A stretch of 64,000 bases of DNA from Caulobacter vibrioides OR37 (GTDB taxonomy: Bacteria > Pseudomonadota > Alphaproteobacteria > Caulobacterales > Caulobacteraceae): the NCBI RefSeq assembly GCF_000372645.1, contig NZ_APMP01000007.1, positions 1 to 64,000 of the forward strand. Direction: 5' to 3'. The translations under genes and the position numbers were made by a program. Below, in pieces: positions 46,499 to 55,052 of this stretch. The notes beneath the pieces were generated by a model, which saw only the letters and a program-made list of their open reading frames with translations, searched no databases and was not told the DNA's origin. The first letter of the stretch is position 1, and every line of letters starts with the position of its first letter.

Positions 46499-46571
46499 CA
46501 GGCTCTGGAGTCAAACGTTCAGAGCGCGGTCGAGCGGTCAAGCCGCTCACACTTAGACCTAACGCGCGCTA
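46499..46571. repeat. GANTC-containing inverted repeat, copy C
   Basis: This is the inverted counterpart of copy A part 1. GAGTC (46508-46512) is followed by AGAGCGCG ... CGCGCGCT arms and a GAGCGG-TCAAG-CCGCTC hairpin (46532-46548). Read on the minus strand, the order GCGTTAGGT.TAAGTGTGAGCGG is the same as in copy A. It ends at the stop codon of the EamA gene. Confidence 0.72.
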
Positions 46572-47444
46572 AGGCGCCAGCTCCTCCGGCCCCGCCTCCG
46601 GCGGCGTGGTCAGGATGGTCCCGACCGACGCCGCCACGATGGCGGCGATGGCCAGCCACTGGGTCAGGACCAGCTGCTCGCCGAGGATCGCCAGGCCCGC
46701 CAGTGCGCCGACCGCCGGCTCGACGCTCAGCATGACGCCAAAGCTGCGCTTGGGAATGCCCTGCAGGGCGACCATTTCCAGCGAATAGGGGATGGCGCTG
46801 GACAGCAGGGCGACCAGCAGGCCCAGCGCCGCCAGCCTGGGGTGGAACAGGTGGGCGCCGGCGGAGACCAAGCCGATCGGCACGACGATCAGGGCCGCCG
46901 TGCTCATGCCCAAGGCCACGGTGCGGCCAGCGTGCAGGTGTCCGACCCGCTTGCCCAGCAGGATATAGAACGCCCACATCACCGCCGCGACGCAGGCGAA
47001 GGCGACGCCCGCGGGATCCAGCCGCGTCGCGCCCGGATCGATCGGCAGCAGCAGGGCCAGGCCCATCACGGCCAGGCCGATCCAGACGAAATGGATCAAC
47101 CGGCGCGAATGGGCCACGGCGACCAGGAGCGGGCCCATGAACTCGATGGCGATGGCCAGGCCCAGCGGAATGGTGCGGATGGCCATGTAGAAAGTCAGGT
47201 TCATCAGCCCGACCACCGCGCCATAGGCCGCGACCTTCTTGAGGTCCTCGCGCGAGATCGGGTGGCGCCAGGGTCGCCAGACGAGCAACAGGATCAGGGC
47301 CGCGAACCCGACGCGGTAAGCTGAGACGCCCTGCGCGCCAGCCAGCGGGAACAGGCTCTTGGCGAACGACGTGCCGACGCACAGCGTCACGATCGAACCC
47401 AACAGGGCGGCGTAGGGCAGGAAGCGGGCGCGGGACGCGGACAT
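46569..47444 (-). CDS. EamA/RhtA-type inner-membrane exporter
   Basis: A 291-residue drug/metabolite-transporter superfamily protein with about ten transmembrane helices in two EamA repeats. The segments FYMAIRTIPLGLAIAIEFMGPL and LSSAIPYSLEMVALQGIPKR strongly resemble E. coli RhtA (threonine/homoserine exporter). The substrate is not certain. It starts at ATG 47444 without an obvious ribosome site. The TAG stop is formed by the end of repeat copy C. Confidence 0.88.
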   Translation of the reverse strand: MSASRARFLPYAALLGSIVTLCVGTSFAKSLFPLAGAQGVSAYRVGFAALILLLVWRPWRHPISREDLKKVAAYGAVVGLMNLTFYMAIRTIPLGLAIAIEFMGPLLVAVAHSRRLIHFVWIGLAVMGLALLLPIDPGATRLDPAGVAFACVAAVMWAFYILLGKRVGHLHAGRTVALGMSTAALIVVPIGLVSAGAHLFHPRLAALGLLVALLSSAIPYSLEMVALQGIPKRSFGVMLSVEPAVGALAGLAILGEQLVLTQWLAIAAIVAASVGTILTTPPEAGPEELAP

Positions 47445-47477
47445 GGCCCAGCTTTTAGGGAAGCTCGTCCCGTCCGG

Positions 47478-48683
47478 CTAGATCACGCCCCGCGACCGCA
47501 GTCCCGCGATCGCCTCGACGTCGAGGCCGGCTTCGGCCAGGACCGCGTCGGTGTGCTCGCCCAGCGTCGGACCGGGCCAGCGCACGCCGCCCGGCGTCCG
47601 CGTCAGCCGGGGGAAGGCGTTCTGCATCTTGATCGCCCCGAACACCGGATGGGCCACGGTGACGATCGACTGGCGGGCGGCGAATTGCGGATCCTTCAGC
47701 ATGTCCGGCGCGCGATATATGCGACCGGTGGCCAGACCCGCGGCTTCCAGCTTGGGCAGCAGGTCCTCGATGTCCTGGTCGGCGGTCCAAGCGGCGATGC
47801 GCGCGTCCAGTTCGGCCTGGTGAGCGCCTCGGGCCGCATGGTCGCGATAACGGACGTCCTCGGCCAGGTCGGGCCGGCCCATCAGGTCGCAAAGCCGCTT
47901 GAACAGGGTGTCCTGATTGGCGCCGATCAGGACGAGCTCGCCCGACTTGGTCGGATAGACATTCGACGGCGCGATGCCGGGCAGCACCGCGCCCGAGCGC
48001 TCGCGGACATAGCCGGTCAGGTCGTACTCGGTGATCAGGTTCTCCATCACCGTCAGCACGCTCTCATAGATGGCCGCGTCGACCACCTGACCCTTGCCGG
48101 TGCGCTGTCGGGCGTGCAGGGCCATCATCACGCCAAGGGCGGCGTTCAGGCCCGACAGGCTGTCGCCGATCGAGATCCCGGCCCGCGCCGGATTGCGGTC
48201 GGGCTCGCCGGTGATATGGCGAAGGCCGCCCATGGCCTCGCCGACCAGGGCGTAGCCGGCGCGCTTTGAATAGGGCCCCGTCTGGCCAAAGCCCGAGACC
48301 CGGGCCATCACCAAGCCAGGGTTGGTCTTGGCCAGGGCCTCGTAGCCCATGCCCCATTTCTCCAGCGTGCCGGGGCGGAAGTTCTCGACCACGACGTCGG
48401 CCTTGGCGATCAGAGCGCGAGCGATGTCGCGGCCCTCGTCGGTGCGCAGGTCGACGGTCACGGACTTCTTGTTGCGGCCGATCACCGGCCACCAGGGCGA
48501 AAGCCCCTTGGGCTTGGAGCGCCCCCACTGCCGCATCGGGTCGCCGACCTTGGGGTCCTCCAGCTTGATCACCTCGGCGCCGAAGTCGCCCAGGACCTGG
48601 CCGCAGAACGGGCCCGCGATCAGCGAGCCCATCTCGATCACCCGCAGGCCCGCCAGAGGGCCGCCGGAATTTTCCTGGGTCAT
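47478..48683 (-). CDS. Family III CoA-transferase (CaiB/BaiF)
   Basis: A 401-residue enzyme. The N-terminal LAGLRVIEMGSLIAGPFCGQVLGDFGAEVIKLE pattern (seen in parts as VIEMGSLIAGPF and GDFGAEVIKLED) is the CaiB/BaiF signature. The catalytic Asp of the family is expected in the RADVVVENFRPG...G region or just after it. The closest known roles are formyl-, carnitine-, succinyl- or methylsuccinyl-CoA transfer, and the substrate cannot be assigned. It starts at ATG 48683. It is not linked to an acyl-CoA dehydrogenase gene here. Confidence 0.9.
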   Translation of the reverse strand: MTQENSGGPLAGLRVIEMGSLIAGPFCGQVLGDFGAEVIKLEDPKVGDPMRQWGRSKPKGLSPWWPVIGRNKKSVTVDLRTDEGRDIARALIAKADVVVENFRPGTLEKWGMGYEALAKTNPGLVMARVSGFGQTGPYSKRAGYALVGEAMGGLRHITGEPDRNPARAGISIGDSLSGLNAALGVMMALHARQRTGKGQVVDAAIYESVLTVMENLITEYDLTGYVRERSGAVLPGIAPSNVYPTKSGELVLIGANQDTLFKRLCDLMGRPDLAEDVRYRDHAARGAHQAELDARIAAWTADQDIEDLLPKLEAAGLATGRIYRAPDMLKDPQFAARQSIVTVAHPVFGAIKMQNAFPRLTRTPGGVRWPGPTLGEHTDAVLAEAGLDVEAIAGLRSRGVI

Positions 48684-48705
48684 TCGAATTTATCCCCCTG
48701 GACCA

Positions 48706-48731
48706 GGAACCGTTCACGGGTCCGTGATGTT
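48706..48731 (+). promoter_or_regulatory. Weak sigma-T-like promoter of the DUF4142 gene
   Basis: GGAAC (48706-48710), a 17-nt spacer and TGTT (48728-48731). The first -10 base is T instead of C. It is 79 nt upstream of the ATG. This match is weaker than the others in the window. Confidence 0.4.
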
Positions 48732-48809
48732 TCTTCAGCGTACGGCGAACCGCGGCGCCGAAGCCTTACCCCTCAATACAAAAAGAACTCCAGGGAAAGA
48801 CAGAGAGCC

Positions 48810-49487
48810 ATGACCCGTCACCTGATTCTCGCGACCGCCGCCGTGGCGGCGCTGAGCTTGGCCGCCTGCGGCCAGAAGTCCGACGAAACCAAGGGCGCGG
48901 CCACGCCCGCCGAGCAAGCCGCGACGCCGGACGCCAACCCCGCCGCGACCGTTCCGACCCCGTCGGACGAGACCAAGGCCGACGTCTTCGTCGCCAAGGC
49001 CGCCGACAGCGACATGTTCGAGATCCAGGCCGGCAAGCTGGCCGGCTCGCGCTCGACCAACCCGTCGGTCAAGAAGTTCGCCGCCGAGATGGTCAAGGCC
49101 CATACGGCCACCAGCGACGGCCTGATGGCCGCCATCAAGACCTCGGGCGCGTCGATCACGCCGCCGACCGCGCTGTCGAAAGACATGCAGGACAAGCTGG
49201 ACGACCTGACCAAGGCCGACGCCAAGGACTTCGACAAGAAGTACGCCGACGACATGGTCGACGCCCACCAGTCGGCCCTGAACCTGCTGCAACGCTACGC
49301 CCAGGACGGCGACACGCCCGCCCTCAAGACCTTCGCCGCCGACACCGCGCCGAAGGTCCAGAAGCACCTCGAAATGGCCAAGGGCCTGAAGAAGGGCTTC
49401 GGCACCGGCGAGGACATGGCCAAGGCTCAGGAAAAGGCCGACAAGGCTCAGGCCAAGGCCGACGAGAAGGCCGCGCCGAAGCCGTAA
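48810..49487 (+). CDS. DUF4142 lipoprotein
   Basis: A 225-residue periplasmic or outer-membrane lipoprotein. The signal peptide ends in lipobox SLAAC (Cys about residue 20). The helical DUF4142 (ferritin-like) domain spans about residues 55-190, with DVFVAKAADSDMFEIQAGKLA at its start, FAAEMVKAHTATSDGL, and DMVDAHQSALNLLQRYAQDG in the second half. The tail is a repeated Lys/Ala block (KAQEKADKAQAKADEKAA). Related proteins are often stress-induced in alphaproteobacteria, but the function is unknown. Confidence 0.88.
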   Translation: MTRHLILATAAVAALSLAACGQKSDETKGAATPAEQAATPDANPAATVPTPSDETKADVFVAKAADSDMFEIQAGKLAGSRSTNPSVKKFAAEMVKAHTATSDGLMAAIKTSGASITPPTALSKDMQDKLDDLTKADAKDFDKKYADDMVDAHQSALNLLQRYAQDGDTPALKTFAADTAPKVQKHLEMAKGLKKGFGTGEDMAKAQEKADKAQAKADEKAAPKP

Positions 49488-49693
49488 TGCCGGCTGGACT
49501 TCAGGGAAGCGCGTCGGCGACCGTCGCCTTGGCGGCCGGACGCTCTCGACCTTCGGTCCACAACGGAATATCGGCCGTCGCGATGCGGCGGCCCAGCTTC
49601 AGAAGGGCGGCCTCCGCATGGAGGTCGCCCGGTTTGCATCCGCGCGGGAGGGCTTCAAACGCAGCCTCTTCCGCCCCAAGGCTCGGGCTTCGC

Positions 49694-52600
49694 TCAATGG
49701 CCCACCTTGATCGTGTTGTCGTCGCCGTTGCGGTCGATCACCGTGTTGTAGGGATCAATCCCCGCGAAGCTCGGCGCCCGGTCCGTCACGAAGGTGAAGG
49801 TCTGCACGCCCGACCGGACGGGCCGCCGCTCGTAGAGAACCACGTCCTTGGTCGAGAAGCCTTTGTCGCCCGGCTTGGCCGCGAACAAGCCGATGTCCAT
49901 GGTCTCGTCCAGCGGCGCGGCTGTCTCCTTGCCCTTCCCGTCGGCGTACTTCTTCTGGGCGTCGACGATCAGTCTGACCTCGTACTTGCCGTCGTTCCGC
50001 TTCTTCACCGAGGCGCTCTGAGCCTGCAGGTCATAGAGCGTGATCTTCTCGAACAGGTCGGTGATCAGGGCCTGCTTGTCGGCCGGAGCCTCGGCGCGCA
50101 GCAGCGTTAGGAAGTCGTTGGCGTTGGGATAGGGCGCGCCCTTGAAACCGTACTTGGCGATCAGCTCGCGCAGGGCCCGGTTGACGGCCTCTTCTCCAAT
50201 CTCGGCCTGCAGGCGGTACATGACCAGCGAGCCCTTGCGGTAATAGATGTAGGGCTGGTTCTCGACCCTGGCCAAGGGCTGCTCGTCGATCGGATCGCCG
50301 CCGCGTGACCGCAGGTAGCTGTCCAGCTCGAACTTCAGGAACTTGCGGATCTGGTCCTCGCCATAGGTGTGCTTCATCACCATCAGGGCCGAGTACTGGG
50401 CGAAGGTCTCGCTCAGCATCGATCCGCCCTGTTGGTCGGCGCCGATCACCTGGTGCGCCCACCACTGGTGGCCGATCTCGTGGGCGCCGACATAGGTGAC
50501 CATGTCGATCTTGGTCGGATCGCGGTAGTCGGAGATGAAGAACAAACCCTCCGACCACGGAATGGTGTTGGCGAACGACTGGGCGAACCGGGCGTAGTCG
50601 GGGAACTCCTGAATCCGTAGCTGGCGGAACTGGTAGGGCCCGAAATTGGCCTGATCGTAGTCCAGCGACCGCTTCATCGCCGCCTTCATCCGGTCGACGT
50701 TCCAAGGGTGCTGGGCGTCGTAATAGACGGCTAGGTCGACGCCCTTGTAGGCCTCGCGCGCCACCTGGTAGCGGGCCGACTGGATCGAGACGAAGGGCAG
50801 GATCGGCGCATCGGTGACGAAGCGCGCCGTGCGGCGGCCGTTCTTGACGATGTCCGAGACCCTGTAGCCCGGCGCCACCGGCGTCTGGTCGGCCTCGGTG
50901 GTGACGGTGATGTCGGACGTGACGAAGTCGGCGTCCTTGCGCAGGCCGTTGAATTGCAGCGAGGCGACGTCGCCCAGCTTGGCCATCCGCTGCTCGGGCG
51001 GCAGGCCGTACTTGCGGCGCTTGGCGCGGTCCTGCAGCAGGCCCGCGCGTGACATGCCCAGGATCGGCGCGATCTCCATGTTGTTGACGAAGGTGCCGTT
51101 GTCGACCACCCGCGTCTCTGGGTCGCTATTGGGGAAGCCGCGCTGGGCTCGCACGGTGATGAAACTCATCTTGCGCCGCTCGCCTGGCCGCATCGGGGTG
51201 TCGAAGGCGAAGATGCGGTAATTGAAGCGCTCATAGGTCTTCTTGGGCCGCGCGCCCTCGATCGACAGGCCCTTGACCTTCAGGTCGCGATCGAAGCGGA
51301 CATGGATCTCCTTCAGCGGCGCGTCGGTCTTGTTCTCGATGACATAAGCGCCCTTGGTCTCGACGCGCGGCGCGTGTGGGCGCAGGTCGACCTCCAGCGT
51401 CATGGCCACGATCTTGGGCTGGGGCGTGTTCTCGAACGGCAGCAGGGTCTTTTCGTAGTCGGCCTGCCACTGTTCGTTGTCGATCTTGGTCCGGTAGGCG
51501 TTCCAGACATTGGTGTTCAGATAGATGAACCCGCCCAGGCCGACGAAGGCGACCAGGGCCAGTCCCATCAGCACGCCGGCGCCGCCGGCCAGCCGACGCG
51601 GCAGACGGATCAGGCGCGGCAGCAGCCGGGTCTCCGTCCCGCGCCGCCACAGGCCGTAGGCCAGCACCAGCAGCACCGTCGCGAAGGCGGTCCAGTAGGC
51701 GCGCAGCCACCAAGCCCCGATCCAGAAGTTACCCAGCCCGTTCATGTCCGAGAACGGCGTCTCGGTCGTCGAGCCGTAGTTGTAGAGCTTGGACTCGAAG
51801 CCGACGCTGGAGAGGGTGATGGTGCTGACGATGTAGACGACCATCAGGCCCCAGCCGACGAACTTGTGCGGGCTGATCGACTGCAGGAACACCGCCAGAA
51901 TAGCGACCAGAATGAAGTCCGCAGCCTGCGGCAGCACGTACCACAGCAGGTATTTTTCGAGCTCGAAGTGGAAATAACCGTGGAAGGCCTGGCTGAGCGC
52001 GGCGGCGACCACGCTGACCAGCAGGGTCGAGATCAGGACGAGGGCGATGGCCAGGGTCTTGGGGGCGACGAAGGCCCAGTCGGGCACGGGCGTGGCGTCG
52101 ATGATCTCGTGGGTCTTCCTCTCGCGCTCCCGCCAGACCAACTCCCCGGAATAGTAGATGGCGATGATCATGGGGATCAGGCCGAACGACCCCAGCAGTG
52201 GGTTCAACAGCACGCGCGTGACCGGATAGACGACGCCGCCATAGCGGTCCGCGTCCGTCGCGAACCACAAGGCGCCCATCGCGTTCGCCAAGCCCAGAAA
52301 CAACAGCACGAAATAGGCGGGGCTCTTGAAGACCTGGCCCATGTCCAGCCGCGTGCGGACCACAAGCTGAGCCCAGGCCGTCGCGCGGTCGAACCGCGGC
52401 TTCGGCGGTTCGCCTCCGAGCGCCGGCGGGGCGGCGGCGGCCTCCGTGGCGCTGGTCTTCCGGATCTTGCGTCGCCCCGACATCTCGGCCGACTGGAAGC
52501 GGAACAGACCATAGGCCGCCGCCAGGCAACCGATCGACAGGGCGAGGACAAAGAGGCGGTTGAACAGGAAGCTCCCGGCCAGCGCCGGGGTGAGGCTATT

Positions 52601-53281
52601 GCGTTCGCTCGCCGTCCAGTACTTGGCGGCCAAGCCATAGGCGGCCGTGCCCAGCGGCTCCCACGCCGCGGCGATCTTTTCGAATTCCGGCCGGTCCAGC
52701 GCGATGTTGGCGATGATCCAGAGGACCATGAAGCCGATGACGCCGACATAGGTCCACATCATCGAGCGCGTGATGGTCGCCAGGGCGAAGAACATTGACG
52801 AGGTCAGCAGCAACGACGGCAACGCCAGGACCACGTAGGAGAAAAGGTAGGCGTGGAGCGCGTTGGGCCCCAGCGTTTCGCGGTCGACCCACCACATGTG
52901 AGAACCCAGCCAGATGGCGAAAGGCACGACCAGGAAAGAGCTCGCCACCGCCAGGAAGGCGCCCGCGAAGCGACCGTACAGATAGTCGAACTTGCTGATC
53001 CGGGTCGACCGCAAGATCGGCCCGAAACCCGTCTCGTCGTCGCGGATCACGACATTGGCCACGAAGGCCGTGGTCACGAACATGTAGAGGATCGAGAAGG
53101 TCAGATGGCTTCTGGCCAGCGCGTAGGGGCCGTTGCGATGGTCGCTGGGATTGAGGCCGATATGGAAATTGCTCCAGGTCGTCGCGGCGAAGGCCATCAG
53201 GAAGAAGAGGACCGCCACCACCCAGAACACGGGCGACTTCAGCTGGTAGCGGAATTCGAACCCCGCGATCTTGCGAAACAT
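49694..53281 (-). CDS. ABC-2 permease fused to M1-family metallopeptidase
   Basis: A 1195-residue protein. The N-terminal half holds about 13 transmembrane helices in two ABC-2-like permease modules (about residues 1-275 and 310-600, both beginning with a SPxxxxVV/LL helix). The C-terminal half is an M1 gluzincin peptidase domain that would face the periplasm. Zinc motif HEIGH at residues 934-938 is followed by the third ligand in LSETFAQY (Glu958). The gap is 19 residues, not the usual 18. The GAMEN exopeptidase motif is absent (NTIPWSEGLFF is in its place). The partner ATPase is encoded 14 nt upstream. The transported substrate is unknown. Confidence 0.9.
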   Translation of the reverse strand: MFRKIAGFEFRYQLKSPVFWVVAVLFFLMAFAATTWSNFHIGLNPSDHRNGPYALARSHLTFSILYMFVTTAFVANVVIRDDETGFGPILRSTRISKFDYLYGRFAGAFLAVASSFLVVPFAIWLGSHMWWVDRETLGPNALHAYLFSYVVLALPSLLLTSSMFFALATITRSMMWTYVGVIGFMVLWIIANIALDRPEFEKIAAAWEPLGTAAYGLAAKYWTASERNSLTPALAGSFLFNRLFVLALSIGCLAAAYGLFRFQSAEMSGRRKIRKTSATEAAAAPPALGGEPPKPRFDRATAWAQLVVRTRLDMGQVFKSPAYFVLLFLGLANAMGALWFATDADRYGGVVYPVTRVLLNPLLGSFGLIPMIIAIYYSGELVWRERERKTHEIIDATPVPDWAFVAPKTLAIALVLISTLLVSVVAAALSQAFHGYFHFELEKYLLWYVLPQAADFILVAILAVFLQSISPHKFVGWGLMVVYIVSTITLSSVGFESKLYNYGSTTETPFSDMNGLGNFWIGAWWLRAYWTAFATVLLVLAYGLWRRGTETRLLPRLIRLPRRLAGGAGVLMGLALVAFVGLGGFIYLNTNVWNAYRTKIDNEQWQADYEKTLLPFENTPQPKIVAMTLEVDLRPHAPRVETKGAYVIENKTDAPLKEIHVRFDRDLKVKGLSIEGARPKKTYERFNYRIFAFDTPMRPGERRKMSFITVRAQRGFPNSDPETRVVDNGTFVNNMEIAPILGMSRAGLLQDRAKRRKYGLPPEQRMAKLGDVASLQFNGLRKDADFVTSDITVTTEADQTPVAPGYRVSDIVKNGRRTARFVTDAPILPFVSIQSARYQVAREAYKGVDLAVYYDAQHPWNVDRMKAAMKRSLDYDQANFGPYQFRQLRIQEFPDYARFAQSFANTIPWSEGLFFISDYRDPTKIDMVTYVGAHEIGHQWWAHQVIGADQQGGSMLSETFAQYSALMVMKHTYGEDQIRKFLKFELDSYLRSRGGDPIDEQPLARVENQPYIYYRKGSLVMYRLQAEIGEEAVNRALRELIAKYGFKGAPYPNANDFLTLLRAEAPADKQALITDLFEKITLYDLQAQSASVKKRNDGKYEVRLIVDAQKKYADGKGKETAAPLDETMDIGLFAAKPGDKGFSTKDVVLYERRPVRSGVQTFTFVTDRAPSFAGIDPYNTVIDRNGDDNTIKVGH

Positions 53282-53295
53282 CGGCCCGCTCCCCG

Positions 53296-54174
53296 TCAGG
53301 CCGCGCGGCGGGTGGACGACAGGGTCGAGAAATAGACGTCCTCGAGCCCGCCCTCGACCGGCGCGAAACCGTCGCCAGGATCTTGATCGGATTCGACGTG
53401 GATGACCGTGCGACCGGCCAGCAAGCGGGTCGAGATCACCTGGTGACGGGCCTTCGCGGCCTCGAGTTCGGCCTTGTCGATGGTCTTCTTCCAGATGCGC
53501 CCCTTCAGCTGGCGCACCAGGTCGCCGGGCGCGCCGTCCTTGACGATGCGCCCCTCGCAGATGATCGCCATGGCCGGGCAGAGGTCGGAGACGTCCTCGA
53601 CGATGTGGGTCGACAGGATCACCACCACGTTCTCGCCGATCTCGGCCAGCAGATTCAGGAAGCGGTTGCGCTCCTCGGGATCGAGGCCGGCGGTGGGCTC
53701 GTCGACGATGATCAGGCGCGGGTCGCCGATCAGGGCCTGGGCGATGCCGAAGCGCTGGCGCATACCGCCCGAGAAGCCGGCGATGGCCTTCTTGCGCACG
53801 GTCCACAGATTGACCTGGTTCAGCAGGCTTTCGACCGTGTCCTTGCGTTCCTTGGCGCCGGCGATCCCCTTCAGCACAGCCATGTGGTCGAGCATGTCGT
53901 AGGCCGACACGCGCGGATAGACGCCGAAGTCCTGCGGCAGATAGCCCAAGGTGCGGCGCAGCAGTTCCGGCGTCTTCAGCACGTCGATGTCGCCGAACCG
54001 GATGTGGCCGGAGGTCGGGGCCTGCAGCGTGGCGATGGTGCGCATCAAGGTGGACTTGCCGGCCCCGTTGGGACCCAGCAGACCGTACATGCCGCGCGGA
54101 ATCGTCAAGCTCACCTCGTCCAGGGCGCGAACCCCGTTGCCGTAGACGTGCGTCAGATTCTCGATGATCAGCAT
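53296..54174 (-). CDS. ABC transporter ATP-binding protein
   Basis: A 292-residue ABC ATPase. Walker A LLGPNGAGKSTLMRTI, Q-loop LGYLPQDFGVYP, signature FSGGMRQRFGIAQAL, Walker B RLIIVDEPTAGLDPEE and switch His in ILSTHIVEDV are all intact. A C-terminal extension (about 220-292) is typical of ABC-2-type exporters. ATG 54174 (MLIIENLTH) is chosen since upstream in-frame sequence is not conserved-looking. It pairs with the permease-peptidase that follows. Confidence 0.95.
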   Translation of the reverse strand: MLIIENLTHVYGNGVRALDEVSLTIPRGMYGLLGPNGAGKSTLMRTIATLQAPTSGHIRFGDIDVLKTPELLRRTLGYLPQDFGVYPRVSAYDMLDHMAVLKGIAGAKERKDTVESLLNQVNLWTVRKKAIAGFSGGMRQRFGIAQALIGDPRLIIVDEPTAGLDPEERNRFLNLLAEIGENVVVILSTHIVEDVSDLCPAMAIICEGRIVKDGAPGDLVRQLKGRIWKKTIDKAELEAAKARHQVISTRLLAGRTVIHVESDQDPGDGFAPVEGGLEDVYFSTLSSTRRAA

Positions 54175-54333
54175 GTGCGTCCTTAAGCCCCCGGTTAAGC
54201 TCGCCAGCCCCCCAACTGTCATGGCCCGAGCACGACGGCCCGGGCAAGTGAAAGAACGTTTATCGGCTCTCTTCGACCACGGTATTTCTAAGCCGCGACC
54301 AACGCCGTCGTCGTTCGAGAGGGGTTTTGGCGA

Positions 54334-54360
54334 GCGCTGTTTGGGTCTAAACCCAGCGCC
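54334..54360 (+). promoter_or_regulatory. Hairpin abutting the start codon of the FAH-family gene
   Basis: GCGCT...AGCGC arms (54334-54338 and 55-59 of the same decade, 54355-54359) enclose GGGT-CTAA-ACCC. The structure ends one base before ATG 54361 and leaves no room for a Shine-Dalgarno site. TAAACC at 54348-54353 lies seven bases upstream of the ATG, as a -10 element would for a leaderless transcript. Confidence 0.4.
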
Positions 54361-55041
54361 ATGACGTCCTACGCCTTCCCCCCGCACGCCATCCCGACGG
54401 TCCCGGTGGAGGGATCGGACGCCGCCTTTCCGGTTCGCCGCATCCTGTGCGTCGGCCGCAACTACGCCGCCCACCGGCGCGAGATGGGCGGCGACGAGCG
54501 CGACCCGCCCTTCTTCTTCGCCAAGCCGGCCGACGCCATCGCGCCGCTGAAGGACAAGATCGCCTATCCGCCGGCCACCAGCGACCTGCATCACGAGATC
54601 GAACTGGTCGTGGCGCTGAAGAGCGGCGGCGCCGACCTGTCGGTCGACGAGGCCCTGGCCGGCGTGTTCGGTTACGCGGTCGGCGTCGACCTCACGCGTC
54701 GCGACCTGCAAGGCGCGGCCAAGGCCAAGGGGCAGCCCTGGGAAGCCGGCAAGGCCTTTGACCAAAGCGCCCCGATCAGCGCCATCCGCGTGATGGACGC
54801 CCCCGCCGCCGAGGCCGCTGTCACCCTGTCGGTCAACGGCGAAGAACGCCAGCGCGGCCAGGTGGGCGACATGATCTGGAGCATCGGCGAGGTGATCGCC
54901 AAGGCCAGCCAGCTTTGGACCCTGGCCGCCGGCGACCTGATCTTCACCGGCACGCCCGAGGGCGTCGGCGCGATCGCGCGCGGCGACCGGATCGTGGGCG
55001 AGGTCGAGGGCGTGGGCCGCCTGGAATTCACCCTGGTCTAA
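54361..55041 (+). CDS. Fumarylacetoacetate hydrolase family protein
   Basis: A 226-residue FAH-fold C-C hydrolase/decarboxylase. Signature segments are RILCVGRNYAAHRREMG, PPFFFAKPADAIAP, the metal-binding Glu in HHEIELVVAL, and LIFTGTPEGVGAI near the C-terminus. Together with maleylacetoacetate isomerase directly downstream it suggests aromatic acid (homogentisate or gentisate) breakdown to fumarate or pyruvate. Short FAH proteins like this often act as fumarylpyruvate hydrolase. Confidence 0.92.
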   Translation: MTSYAFPPHAIPTVPVEGSDAAFPVRRILCVGRNYAAHRREMGGDERDPPFFFAKPADAIAPLKDKIAYPPATSDLHHEIELVVALKSGGADLSVDEALAGVFGYAVGVDLTRRDLQGAAKAKGQPWEAGKAFDQSAPISAIRVMDAPAAEAAVTLSVNGEERQRGQVGDMIWSIGEVIAKASQLWTLAAGDLIFTGTPEGVGAIARGDRIVGEVEGVGRLEFTLV

Positions 55042-55052
55042 AGGGCCATCCC

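Noticed and set aside
54183-54198. TTAA...TTAA pair upstream of the ABC ATPase as a CtrA site
   Set aside because: The spacing is 8 nt, not the 7 nt of the CtrA consensus.
53281-54247. Long N-terminal extension of the permease-peptidase overlapping the ATPase gene
   Set aside because: The extended frame is the antiphase shadow of the ATPase. The first conserved permease residues begin at ATG 53281 (MFRKIAGF).
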